A stretch of DNA of 64,000 nt, from assembly GCA_022822665.1 (NCBI GenBank), contig JAJEAR010000076.1, positions 1-64,000 of the forward strand. Direction: 5' to 3'. Under the pieces are notes generated by a model, which was given only the letters and a program-made list of their open reading frames with translations, was not told the DNA's origin and did not search any database. Each line of letters opens with the position of its first letter. Positions within the stretch are counted from its first letter, which is position 1. Below, one piece after another: positions 1 through 8,510 of the stretch. The DNA comes from Alphaproteobacteria bacterium. Lineage in GTDB: Bacteria > Pseudomonadota > Alphaproteobacteria > Thalassobaculales > Thalassobaculaceae. The translations under genes were made by a program, and so were the position numbers.

Positions 1-345
<345 letters not shown>

Positions 346-442
346 CGCCACGGTCCCCGTGTTCACGCCGATCGCCGGCCTGCGTGTTCCACATCCTGCC
401 TGAGTGTTGCGTGTCCCGCCGCTATCCGGCGCCAAGGTGCAC

Positions 443-516
443 TGGAGCGGGTGAAGGGAATCGAACCCTCGTATTCAGCTTGGAAGGCTGCTGCTCTACC
501 ATTGAGCTACACCCGC
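443..516 (-). tRNA. tRNA-Gly (anticodon TCC)
   Basis: A 74-nt cloverleaf can be read on the minus strand. The acceptor stem GCGGGTG pairs with CACCCGC, followed by T and an encoded CCA. The T-loop is GGTTCGATTCC and the anticodon loop CTTCCAA, giving anticodon TCC. It lies 97 bases upstream of the tuf start and 47 bases downstream of tRNA-Tyr, so it is probably processed from the same tRNA-tuf transcript. Confidence 0.97.
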
Positions 517-563
517 CAGGTCATGCACATGCTCCACCCGGCGCCGCCGGGGAAGCGTCCTGC

Positions 564-649
564 TGGTGGTGGGGGTTGGATTCGAACCAACGTAGGCGTA
601 CGCCAACGGGTTTACAGCCCGTCCCCTTTAGCCACTCGGGCACCCCACC
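564..649 (-). tRNA. tRNA-Tyr (anticodon GTA)
   Basis: An 86-nt class II tRNA is readable on the minus strand. The acceptor GGTGGGG pairs with CCCCACC, followed by A and encoded CCA. The anticodon loop CTGTAAA gives GTA, a long variable arm follows, and the T-arm is GGTTCGAATCC. The long variable arm and GTA anticodon identify bacterial tRNA-Tyr. It is first in the tRNA-Tyr, tRNA-Gly, tuf series. Confidence 0.97.
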
Positions 650-720
650 CTGTCTCACCGCACCACCGGCGCGTCGCAGGGATCTGCGGACCGCCGGGCG
701 CTCGGTTTGGAGAGGATCGC

Positions 721-750
721 GTAGTACGCGCAAAGCGGCGGGCTTGTCAA
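721..750 (-). promoter_or_regulatory. Candidate promoter of the tRNA-Tyr/tRNA-Gly/tuf transcript
   Basis: On the minus strand a perfect TTGACA (745-750) is followed after 18 bases by TACTAC (721-726), about 70 bases upstream of tRNA-Tyr. The -35 is ideal but the -10 is weak. Position and orientation fit a promoter for the stable-RNA and tuf operon. This is inferred from motifs only. Confidence 0.45.
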
Positions 751-883
751 TGCCCAATTGCCCCGGCACAACCCGGACGGGGCCGAACCACACCGCCCCG
801 CAATCCGGGGAGTCCGGCTCGTGCGAACAACTGGACGCAGACGCACCACCGCACGCCGCCACAGGCCGAACGACGGGGAGGTC

Positions 884-1633
884 ATGCTGTGGGGCCGTCG
901 CCCCGTGACCGCCGCCCTTGCCAACCCGGCCCGCGCGATCGGCGCGATCCTGCACACGCCGGCGGCGGCCGGGGTGCTGGCCCGTGCACTCGGGGACCTG
1001 GACCCGGCCCGCCGCGGCATGCTGCCCCCGCCGCAGCCGACCGGGCCGGCGGAGCTGGCGGGCCAGCTGCCGCCGGGCGCCGTGCACCAGGGGCTGGCGC
1101 TGCGCGCCGGCCCACTGGCGCAGCCCGCCCTGGCCTCGCTGCTCGGCGGCGGCGACGATGACCGGTTGCTGGTGGTGCTCGACCAGGTGACCGACCCGCG
1201 AAACGTCGGAGCGGTCATGCGGTCCGCCGCCGCATTCGGCGCCGCCGCGGTGGTGGTGCAGTCCCGCCATTCGCCGCCGCCGGACGGAACCCTGGCCAAG
1301 GCCGCATCGGGCGGGCTCGAGCGCCTGCCGCTGGTGCCGGTCACCAACATCGCCCGGGCGCTGGAGCAGGCGGCGGAGCACGGTTTCTGGCGGATCGGGC
1401 TTGCCGGCGAGGCCGGGATGACCCTGGCCGACGCCCACCTGGGCGGGCGGACGGCGCTGGTGCTCGGCGCCGAGGGAGGCGGGCTGCGCCGGCTGACCCG
1501 TACCCGGTGCGACCAGCTGGCGCGGATTGCCACCGAGGGGTCGTTTTCCAGCCTGAACATCTCGGCCGCCGCCGCCATCGCGCTCCACGAGGTCCGCCGG
1601 ACCGCCGCGAAGAAACCGGACCGGCAGAGCTGA
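884..1633 (+). CDS. rlmB: SpoU/TrmH-family RNA 2'-O-methyltransferase (RlmB-like)
   Basis: It probably methylates the 2'-O of a guanosine in 23S rRNA using S-adenosylmethionine. The 249-aa product has an N-terminal substrate-binding segment beginning LWGRRPVTAAL. The SPOUT knot follows with all three SpoU motifs: DPRNVGAVMRSAAAFGA (104-120), VLGAEGGGL (193-201) and SSLNISAAAAIAL (222-234). The ATG at 884 was chosen because GGGGAGG precedes it by about 5 bases; an in-frame TTG at 758 would add 42 Arg-rich residues and has no good ribosome site. It is divergent from the tRNA-tuf unit. The exact RNA target (G2251 or another site) is inferred from family and location. Confidence 0.88.
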   Translation: MLWGRRPVTAALANPARAIGAILHTPAAAGVLARALGDLDPARRGMLPPPQPTGPAELAGQLPPGAVHQGLALRAGPLAQPALASLLGGGDDDRLLVVLDQVTDPRNVGAVMRSAAAFGAAAVVVQSRHSPPPDGTLAKAASGGLERLPLVPVTNIARALEQAAEHGFWRIGLAGEAGMTLADAHLGGRTALVLGAEGGGLRRLTRTRCDQLARIATEGSFSSLNISAAAAIALHEVRRTAAKKPDRQS

Positions 1634-1675
1634 CGGAAGGCCCGGCGCCGACACCTCCGCAGCGAGGTTTCCTCG

Positions 1676-1704
1676 TTGCGATTTCGTGACGCGTGGTCTA
1701 GCAT
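1676..1704 (+). promoter_or_regulatory. Candidate promoter of the LysM-protein gene
   Basis: TTGCGA (1676-1681) and TAGCAT (1699-1704) are separated by 17 bases, about 90 bases before the GTG start at 1793. The same TTGYGA/TAGnnT shape precedes two other genes in this window (24608 and 28226), which supports its use as a sigma-70-type promoter. Confidence 0.4.
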
Positions 1705-1792
1705 CCGGCCACGGAGCGGACGGCAGACCAGCACCGGACAGGGCGGCGCGGTCGGGCCGTGGGAACCGACCGCTCCGGCAAGGGAGCGACAG

Positions 1793-4048
1793 GTGAAGAT
1801 TTCACGGCCCGTTCTGCTGGGCGGCGTGCTCGTCATCGTGGCACTCGCGCTCGTCTACCTTCTGCTTTCCGACCGCGACCCGACCGACACCGCACTCGCC
1901 CCGCAGACAACGGAATCCGGCCCGGCAGACAGCGCCGGAACCGGCGGGACGACATCCCCGGGCGGCCAGGTGACGCCGCCCGCCGGCGGGAAGGACGGGA
2001 CCGGGGAAACGTCGACCGCCGCCACAGGCACCGGCACGACCGCGCCACCGACACCACCGGCCGGCACCACCGACGAGGCACCGACAGCCAGCGAAGGCGG
2101 TAGCGGGGCAACATCGACCTCAACCGCGGGCACCGGCACATCCGCGCCAACGACACCGCCGACCGGTGCCGCCACGTCGCCGGACACGGAAAGCGGCGAG
2201 AGCAGAACCGCGGCCGCCGGCACGGAGCAGGACCGCGATGTGGACACCACCCGGGACGAGGTTGTCGCGGGGGCTGGCACCACCGGGGACACCCGGGCCA
2301 ACGCAACGCCTGGCACCGACGGACAGGACACGCAGGTCGCCGCCGCGGACAGCTCGGTGCCGGTGCCCGCCGACAGCGCACAGAGTGACGCCGCTCGCGG
2401 CGATGACGCGTCATCCACAGTGGCCATCCCGGTATTCCGGCAACCGCCGGCCGTCCCGATACCACGGCTCTCGCCGCTGACCCCGGCGCGCCCCGGGGAT
2501 ACCGGGGCCTCCGCGAGTGCCAGCGCCCGGACAGGGTCGGCGGCACCGGCGGGCTCCGCGACCGCATCGTCCACGCCGGCGGACACGGGCGCCCCGGCAA
2601 ATACCGGGCAGACCGCGGCGGCACCGACGACCGGCGACGCGTCGCCGGCGACAGGCGACACGGCACCCTCCGTACCCGACGCCTCCGCTCCGGCCGCTCA
2701 ATCGGGCCGGAAGAGCGAACCGCCCACCACCGCCACCGCAGACCGGGGCGGCACCCGGCCAGGCACAGGACAGACGGCGGCGGCGACGGGCGACGCGGCA
2801 CCCTCCGTACCCGACGCCTCCGCTCCGGCCGCTCAATCGGACCGGAAGAGCGAACCGCCCACCACCGCCACCGCAGACCGGGGCGGCACCCGGCCAGGCA
2901 CAGGACAGACGGCGGCGGCGACGGGCGACGCGGTACCCTCCGTACCCGACGCCTCCGCTCCGGCCGCTCAATCGGACCGGAAGAGCGAACCGCCCACCAC
3001 CGCCACCGCAGACCGGGGCAGCACCGGGGCGGGCACCGGGCAGACGGCGGCGGCCCCGCACGACACGACACCCTCCGTACCCGACGCCACTGCTCCGGCC
3101 GCTCCATCGGACCAGGACAGTGAACCTGCTGCCGGCGCGCCCGTCGCACCGCCGGATCCGCGTGACCAGGATACGCGGATCGACATTGTCCGCGTCGATC
3201 CGCAGGGCAACACCGTCATCGCCGGACGGGCCCGCCCGAGGTCGCAGATCGAGGTCGGTGACGGGACCGGTCTCGTCGGCAGCACCAGGGCGAACGATGC
3301 CGGCGAATGGGTCATCGTCACCGAGCCGATCGAGCCCGGGAACACCATCCTGACCCTGCGCGAGACCGACGAGAACGGCACCGTACGCGAGTCCCGCGAC
3401 GCCATCGTCATCGGCATCGAGCCACCGCCGGCAGACGGGGCCGGCAGCGCGCCGCTGGTTGCCGTCGTCCCGCGGGCCGGCGATCCGGCGCTCACACGGC
3501 CGACCCGCGTCATCCAGACACCGCAGCCGGCGAAGCCGGATGCCGCCGGCGACGACATCCCCCAGGTGGCGGAAGGCACCGGGTCGGCAGACGGCACTCC
3601 TTCGGTAACCGTCGACACCGTGGACTACGACGAGGACGGCAACGTGGTGCTGGGCGGACGCGCCGATCCCGACGCCACGGTGCAGGTCTATGTAGACAAC
3701 AAGCTCTCGGGCACCGGCACGGCAAGCGACACCGGCGAATGGGTCCACCGTTCGCCACAGCCGATCAGTCCAGGCACGCACGAACTGCGCGTCGACCAGG
3801 TGACGACCTCCGGAGCCGTCGTTCACCGGGTCGTGCTTCCATTCGTGCGCGCCGAACCGTTCCGTTCCCTGCCCGGCCAGCGTGTCGTGATCATCCAGCC
3901 CGGAAACAACCTGTGGACCATCGCCTACCGGGTCTACGGAACCGGGACCCGGTACACCACTATCTACCAGGCGAATGCCGACCAGATCCGCGACCCGGAC
4001 CTGATCTATCCGGGCCAGGTCTTCGGGCTGCCCAAGGTGGAGCTGTAG
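1793..4048 (+). CDS. Membrane-anchored LysM protein with low-complexity repeat region and two Ig-like modules
   Basis: Probably a cell-envelope protein that contacts peptidoglycan. The 751-aa product has one N-terminal membrane segment (about residues 6-25), then roughly 420 residues rich in Thr, Ala, Gly, Ser and Pro, including a tandem 45-residue repeat. Two similar beta modules follow, each with the pattern 'V-D-x-x-G-N-x-V-(I/L)-x-G-R-A' and later 'GEWV'. The C-terminal LysM domain begins QRVVIIQPGNNLWTIAYRVYG and ends IYPGQVFGLP. The GTG start at 1793 has AAGGGAG 7 bases upstream; a TTG at 1676 lies inside the putative promoter. It resembles alphaproteobacterial LysM proteins with Ig-like repeats. 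Its function is not established. Confidence 0.85.
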   Translation: MKISRPVLLGGVLVIVALALVYLLLSDRDPTDTALAPQTTESGPADSAGTGGTTSPGGQVTPPAGGKDGTGETSTAATGTGTTAPPTPPAGTTDEAPTASEGGSGATSTSTAGTGTSAPTTPPTGAATSPDTESGESRTAAAGTEQDRDVDTTRDEVVAGAGTTGDTRANATPGTDGQDTQVAAADSSVPVPADSAQSDAARGDDASSTVAIPVFRQPPAVPIPRLSPLTPARPGDTGASASASARTGSAAPAGSATASSTPADTGAPANTGQTAAAPTTGDASPATGDTAPSVPDASAPAAQSGRKSEPPTTATADRGGTRPGTGQTAAATGDAAPSVPDASAPAAQSDRKSEPPTTATADRGGTRPGTGQTAAATGDAVPSVPDASAPAAQSDRKSEPPTTATADRGSTGAGTGQTAAAPHDTTPSVPDATAPAAPSDQDSEPAAGAPVAPPDPRDQDTRIDIVRVDPQGNTVIAGRARPRSQIEVGDGTGLVGSTRANDAGEWVIVTEPIEPGNTILTLRETDENGTVRESRDAIVIGIEPPPADGAGSAPLVAVVPRAGDPALTRPTRVIQTPQPAKPDAAGDDIPQVAEGTGSADGTPSVTVDTVDYDEDGNVVLGGRADPDATVQVYVDNKLSGTGTASDTGEWVHRSPQPISPGTHELRVDQVTTSGAVVHRVVLPFVRAEPFRSLPGQRVVIIQPGNNLWTIAYRVYGTGTRYTTIYQANADQIRDPDLIYPGQVFGLPKVEL
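2662..3130 (+). repeat. 135-bp coding tandem repeat (about 3.5 copies)
   Basis: Units start at 2662, 2797, 2932 and 3067, each shifted by exactly 135 bases (45 codons), so the reading frame is kept. The first three copies are nearly identical; the fourth diverges after about 60 bases. Each encodes a segment starting PSVPDASAPAAQS and containing KSEPPTTATADRG. It lies in the disordered linker of the LysM protein and is likely to vary in copy number. Confidence 0.93.
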
Positions 4049-4054
4049 CCGATC

Positions 4055-4777
4055 GTGCAGCCAGGAGCCCGTGCCGGAGGCATACGCAGCATCCTGGTGC
4101 CGATCGCCCGGGAAGGGCGGCCGTTCATCGCCATTGCCCTGGCACTGACTGCTGTCGGCTACTGGGTCGCCCATCCGCTCGGGACCGCAGCGCTGGTGCT
4201 GACAGCCTGGTGTGTCTATTTCTTCCGCGACCCGGAACGGGTCACGCCGCGCCGCGACGGGCTCCTGGTCGCACCTGCGGACGGGGTGATCCTGAGCATC
4301 GGCGCCGTACCGCCTCCCGAACAGCTCCGGCTGGGCGAACGGGAGTGCCTGCGCATCAGCACGTTCATGAATGTCTTCGACTGCCACGTAAACCGCTTGC
4401 CCTGTTCGGGGCGCATCGGCACACTGCACTATGTGCCGGGTCGGTTCGTTAACGCATCCCTGGACAAGGCGAGCGAACAGAACGAACGCCAGCTGGTCCG
4501 CATTGACCGGCGCGACGGCCGCGCTGTGGGACTGGTGCAGATCGCGGGCCTGGTCGCCCGCAGGATCGTCTGCCGGCTTCACGAGGGCCAGGATGTGGCG
4601 GTCGGTGACCGGTTCGGCCTGATCCGGTTCGGCAGCCGGGTGGACGTCTACCTGCCCGCGAACGCGATACCGCTTGTCGAGGTCGGCCAACGGTCCATAG
4701 CCGGCGAAACCGTTCTCGCGGCGCTGGGCGCGGAAGAGCCGCTGGTCGGAATGCGGTCGGGCGAGGAGAGCGCATGA
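4055..4777 (+). CDS. psd: Phosphatidylserine decarboxylase proenzyme (short type)
   Basis: It converts phosphatidylserine to phosphatidylethanolamine at the inner membrane. The 240-aa length matches the short, archaetidylserine-type family. An N-terminal hydrophobic hairpin (about 23-60) is followed by FFRDPER, VAPADGVI and FMNVFDCHVNRLP, all typical of the family. The self-cleavage site that makes the pyruvoyl cofactor is the Gly-Ser of RFGSRVDVYLP near residue 190. It starts at GTG 4055, 7 bases after the LysM gene, and overlaps pssA by 4 bases (ATGA), so the two consecutive steps of phosphatidylethanolamine synthesis are translationally coupled. Confidence 0.95.
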   Translation: MQPGARAGGIRSILVPIAREGRPFIAIALALTAVGYWVAHPLGTAALVLTAWCVYFFRDPERVTPRRDGLLVAPADGVILSIGAVPPPEQLRLGERECLRISTFMNVFDCHVNRLPCSGRIGTLHYVPGRFVNASLDKASEQNERQLVRIDRRDGRAVGLVQIAGLVARRIVCRLHEGQDVAVGDRFGLIRFGSRVDVYLPANAIPLVEVGQRSIAGETVLAALGAEEPLVGMRSGEESA

Positions 4778-5571
4778 AGCACCGGACAGGCATCAGGCTG
4801 CTGGCCCGGGCGCGGACACCGGGCGTGCGCCTGCTGATTCCGAACCTGATCACAATCATGGCGCTGTGCTGCGGCCTCACGGGCATCCGGTTCGCGATAC
4901 AGGATCAATGGGGGCTCGCGGTCGGAGCGATCGTGGTCGCCGCCATTCTCGACGGGTTCGACGGCCAGGTTGCCCGACTGATAAAGGGACAGAGCCGGTT
5001 CGGAGCCGAACTGGACTCGTTTTCCGATTTCGTGTGCTTCGGCGTGGCCCCGGCAATGGTCCTGTTCCTCTGGACCGCCCATGACGCGCGCGGCCTCGGC
5101 TGGGCCTGCGCGCTGTTTTTTGCAATCTGTGCCGCGCTGAGGCTGGCGCGGTTCAACCTGACCATCGACAACCCGCCGATGTTCGCAAGCCGGTTCTTCA
5201 TCGGCGCGTCGGCCCCGGCGGCGGCCTGCATCGGGCTCCTGCCGCTGATCCTCAATCTCGAGACCGACAGGAGCGCGTTCGCCAACCCGGTGGCGGTGTC
5301 GCTGTGGATGGTGCTCATCGGGCTGTTCATGGTCAGCAGCATCCCGACCTACGCGCTCAAGGGCTGGAAACTGCCGGTGATCCTGGTGGTGGGCCTGGTC
5401 GCCACCGGCGTCCTCGGCGCTCCGTGGATGACGCTCGCCGGCTGCATCCTCATCTATCTGGCAACGATTCCGCTGAGTTTCCTGTCCTACCGCAAGCTCA
5501 CGGCGGCGGTCCTGAAGGGAACCGACGTGAGCCCGCCGGCCGCGGACAAGCCCGGCGAGCGCATCGCCTGA
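4774..5571 (+). CDS. pssA: CDP-diacylglycerol-serine O-phosphatidyltransferase
   Basis: It makes phosphatidylserine from CDP-diacylglycerol and serine, feeding the decarboxylase encoded just upstream. The 265-aa integral membrane protein carries the CDP-alcohol phosphatidyltransferase signature D-G-x2-D-G-x2-A-R-x8-G-x3-D-x3-D, seen as DGFDGQVARL followed by GAELDSFSD. Several hydrophobic segments follow. Its ATG overlaps the psd stop (ATGA at 4774-4777). No terminator-like hairpin with a T-run was found after it. Confidence 0.95.
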   Translation: MKHRTGIRLLARARTPGVRLLIPNLITIMALCCGLTGIRFAIQDQWGLAVGAIVVAAILDGFDGQVARLIKGQSRFGAELDSFSDFVCFGVAPAMVLFLWTAHDARGLGWACALFFAICAALRLARFNLTIDNPPMFASRFFIGASAPAAACIGLLPLILNLETDRSAFANPVAVSLWMVLIGLFMVSSIPTYALKGWKLPVILVVGLVATGVLGAPWMTLAGCILIYLATIPLSFLSYRKLTAAVLKGTDVSPPAADKPGERIA

Positions 5572-5741
5572 CGGCGCGGCCCCGGCGGGCCGCATCGGGT
5601 GCATGCGGGCACCGCCGGAACGCCCCCCGTTCCCGCCCGCCGGACATCCCGGCCATGCGACCGTGCACCGGGGATTCCAGCGCACGCCCCTGTGACCCCG
5701 ATGCCGGGACCCGGCGGCCCCGACACCCGCCGCGACAGTCC

Positions 5742-6434
5742 TCAGAAGGTCTCCAGCCAGGGGCGCAGTTCGATCTCCCAGGCCCAGGAGCTTCTGTGCT
5801 GGCGGTGGACGTGCAGGTAGGTTTCGGCGATGGCGTCCGGATCCAGCATGCGGTCGTCGCCGGTATCGTGGCGTTCGGGCCGGTGTTCGGCCCTGATGCC
5901 CCCGTCGATGACGAAATGGCCGATGTGGATACCCTGCGGGTGCAGTTCCCTGGCCAGCGCCTGGCACAGGCCCCGCAATCCGAACTTGCCCATCGCGAAC
6001 ACCGAGGAGCGCGGGTAGCCCTTCACGCCGGCGGACGCGCCGGTGAAGAACAGCGAACCGCTGCCGCGCCCGATCATGCGCCGCGCCGATTCACGGGCGA
6101 CCAGGAACGCCCCGAAACACGTCACCTCGATCGCCCTGCGGGTTTCCGCCGGATCGAGGTCGGTGATCGGTCCGCGGACCCGCGCCGACGGGTTGTAGAC
6201 CACGATGTCCGGTGTCCCCATGGTCCGGTCAAGCGCCTCGAACAGCGCGGCCACGGAGTCAATGTCGGCCGCATCGCAGTCATGGACCGCGGCGCCGGTC
6301 TCCCCGGCGAGCCCGGAAAGCTTGCCGGTGTCGCGCGCCGCGAGCGCGACCGCCATGCCTTCGCGGGCGAACAGCCGTGCGAGCGATGCGCTCAGGCCCG
6401 GCCCGACTCCGACGATCAGTGCTGATTCAGACAT
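5742..6434 (-). CDS. Short-chain dehydrogenase-like protein with Phe in place of the catalytic Tyr
   Basis: A 230-aa Rossmann protein of the SDR superfamily, of unknown substrate. It has a loose glycine motif (GVGPGLSAS, 9-17), an Asn at the usual NAG position (YNPSA) and TGASAG with Ser134. At the active site it reads F146-x3-K150 instead of Tyr-x3-Lys. An SDR subgroup with Phe at this place and an irregular glycine motif is known (conserved-domain class SDR_c10), so the change is probably ancestral and not decay. It is the last gene of the minus-strand unit, 20 bases after the ThDP enzyme. Whether it is an active oxidoreductase is open. Confidence 0.85.
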   Translation of the reverse strand: MSESALIVGVGPGLSASLARLFAREGMAVALAARDTGKLSGLAGETGAAVHDCDAADIDSVAALFEALDRTMGTPDIVVYNPSARVRGPITDLDPAETRRAIEVTCFGAFLVARESARRMIGRGSGSLFFTGASAGVKGYPRSSVFAMGKFGLRGLCQALARELHPQGIHIGHFVIDGGIRAEHRPERHDTGDDRMLDPDAIAETYLHVHRQHRSSWAWEIELRPWLETF

Positions 6435-6454
6435 TGGTCCTCCCTGCCCCCCGG

Positions 6455-8110
6455 TTACGACGGTGCTGTCCGGCCACGGCTGGGCGGTGGCCGGACCAGG
6501 TCAAACGGTTCGGGAAATGTACCCACCGGAACCTCGATCAGGGTCGGACGGGCTGCGTCGAGGCCGGTGCCGATCGCGTGGCGCAACACCTCCGGGGTCT
6601 CCGCCCTGAGGCCCAGGACACCGAAGCTCTCGGCCAGCCTGACGAAGTCCGGGTTGGTGAACTCGGACCCGATGACCCGGTTGTCGTAGAGCTCGCGCTG
6701 CATGCGCAGCACGTTGCCGAAGGCGCCGTCGGCGAAGACGACGGCAACCAGATTGATCCCGTGGTGCACCGCGGTGGCAAGTTCCGGCATGGTGTACATG
6801 AAACCGCCGTCACCGCTGATCGAGACCACCGGGCGGTCCGGGTGCGCCACCTTGACCCCCAGGGCGGTCGCGTAGCCGTAGCCCAGCGTGCCCTGGTAGC
6901 CCGGGGTGACGATCGAGCGCGGGTGGTGGACCGGGAACCCCACCCGCGAGACATAGCCGACCTGGGTGAACTCGTCGATGAACAGGCCGTCATCGGGCAG
7001 GGCCGCGCGCAGGGCGCGCAGCCATTCCATCTGCGGTCCCGCCTTCTCCTCGATCACCGCGGCGGCACGCGCCTTGACCTCACGCAGTTCCTCCTCGCGC
7101 GACGGGCGTGCCCGACCGACCCGCGCCACCCGGTCGATCAGTGCCCGCGTGGCCTCGGCCGCGTCGCCAAGGATCGCGACCTGCGGCTTCATGACCCGGC
7201 GGATCTCCTCCGGATCGATCTCGATGTGGATGATGCTGATGTCATCGTCCATGCCCCAGGTCATGCGTTCACCCTGCAGGCGCGAGCCGATGGCTATGGC
7301 GACGTCGCAGTCCTTCCACAGCATGCTGCCGGAGACCACGACGTGGCCGAGATAGTGGCGCTCGTCCATGATGCCGCGCCCGTTCTGGTAGGCCACCACC
7401 GGCGCCTGCAGCATGGTGGCGAGTTCCCTGACCTCCTCGACGGCATGCAGCGCACCCCCGCCGACGAAGATCATCGGACGCTTCGCGGCGCCGAGCAGGC
7501 GGGCAGCGGCATCGATCGCATCGAGGTCAAGCGGCGGGCCGGGATCGGCCGGCGTGCGCTCACCGAGCCGCACCGGAGCGCGCATCGCCATCACGTCCAT
7601 TGCCATCTCGAGCCCGACCGGGCGCTGCCGTCCCGAGCGAAGCTGGCGAAAGGCTTCCGACACGCAGGCCGGCGCCTGGCTCGGGTGATCGATCCGCGCG
7701 GCGTGCTTGGTCAGACCCCGAAGCACGCCGAGCTGATCGGGGATCTCGTGCAGCATGCCGAGCCCGCGCCCTATCATGTGCGCCGGGATCTGCCCGGTCA
7801 GCGCCAGGACCGGAGTATTGCAGGCATAGGCGGTCGACAGGGCGGCGGTGGTGTTGAGCAGTCCCGGTCCCGGCACCACCGCGTAGGTTCCGATCCGGCC
7901 GGTCGACTGCGCGTAGCCGTAGGCCATGTAGGCGACGCTCTGCTCGTGGCGTGCGTTGACCACCGAGACGGCGTTGCCGGCGTCATGCAGCGCGTTGAAC
8001 ATGGCGTCGAGCTGGACACCGGGCAGTCCGAACACCGTTTCGACACCTTCGGTGATCAGGGACCGGACCATCGCCTCGCCACCCGTCATCGTCTCGGCCT
8101 GCCGGCCCAT
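6455..8110 (-). CDS. Thiamine-diphosphate enzyme of the acetolactate synthase family
   Basis: A 551-aa ThDP-dependent enzyme with the three-domain acetohydroxyacid synthase/benzoylformate decarboxylase fold. The N-terminal domain has the catalytic Glu56 in NARHEQS. The central domain is present, and the C-terminal cofactor motif GDGGFMYTMPEL is followed by FADGAFGN. The substrate cannot be read from sequence. The ATG at 8110 was preferred because GGAGA lies 7 bases upstream; a GTG at 8134 would add 8 residues. It sits between the AtuA-like pair and an SDR on the minus strand, which suggests a 2-oxoacid or acyl intermediate in a catabolic route and not branched-chain amino acid synthesis; no small regulatory subunit is adjacent. 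Confidence 0.88.
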   Translation of the reverse strand: MGRQAETMTGGEAMVRSLITEGVETVFGLPGVQLDAMFNALHDAGNAVSVVNARHEQSVAYMAYGYAQSTGRIGTYAVVPGPGLLNTTAALSTAYACNTPVLALTGQIPAHMIGRGLGMLHEIPDQLGVLRGLTKHAARIDHPSQAPACVSEAFRQLRSGRQRPVGLEMAMDVMAMRAPVRLGERTPADPGPPLDLDAIDAAARLLGAAKRPMIFVGGGALHAVEEVRELATMLQAPVVAYQNGRGIMDERHYLGHVVVSGSMLWKDCDVAIAIGSRLQGERMTWGMDDDISIIHIEIDPEEIRRVMKPQVAILGDAAEATRALIDRVARVGRARPSREEELREVKARAAAVIEEKAGPQMEWLRALRAALPDDGLFIDEFTQVGYVSRVGFPVHHPRSIVTPGYQGTLGYGYATALGVKVAHPDRPVVSISGDGGFMYTMPELATAVHHGINLVAVVFADGAFGNVLRMQRELYDNRVIGSEFTNPDFVRLAESFGVLGLRAETPEVLRHAIGTGLDAARPTLIEVPVGTFPEPFDLVRPPPSRGRTAPS

Positions 8111-8153
8111 CAGCATTCTCCAGTCAAGTGTCACAGAGCCTGTCGCGCCACCG

Positions 8154-8510
8154 TCAGGAACGGCGCATCAGCCGCCGCGGCGCGGTGACCGGCATCGCAA
8201 GCAGCAGAGAGGACAGTGTCTTGCCGTGCTGGTCGAGGTTCAGGGCGGCATTGACCCCGCCCTGCAGGACATCATCGATCACGAAGTTCAGCGCCGGCAG
8301 ACCGGGCAGCTCGTAGCGCGTCACCCGCGAGGCGCCCTTGTGGGCAAAGGCCTCGAGCACCCGTTGCTCCGTCACCTGCTCGAGCAGCAGCCGGTAGGCC
8401 TCGGGACGATAGGGAATGAGACTGATGCTGGACCGGTTGCCCTTGTCGCCCGCCCGGGCATGGGCGATCTCGTGCAGCCGTGTTGGCAGCGGCTCGTCAT
8501 CCTCGCTCAT
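8154..8510 (-). CDS. AtuA-type small C-terminal (ferredoxin-fold-like) domain protein
   Basis: This 118-aa protein has the motif ARAGDKGN near its N-terminus and LPGLPALNFVIDDVLQGG further on. Both are typical of the small domain that accompanies AtuA-family proteins of acyclic terpene utilisation, either fused or as a separate subunit. Its ATG overlaps the stop of the large AtuA-like gene by 4 bases, so a two-subunit complex is likely. It continues the minus-strand unit 8507-9883, 8154-8510, 6455-8110, 5742-6434. The chemistry of the family is not settled. Confidence 0.85.
   Translation of the reverse strand: MSEDDEPLPTRLHEIAHARAGDKGNRSSISLIPYRPEAYRLLLEQVTEQRVLEAFAHKGASRVTRYELPGLPALNFVIDDVLQGGVNAALNLDQHGKTLSSLLLAMPVTAPRRLMRRS

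Noticed and set aside
2411-4690. 759-codon minus-strand frame opposite the LysM and psd genes
   Set aside because: It runs through the antisense of the 135-bp repeat and of psd, whose motifs are clear on the plus strand.
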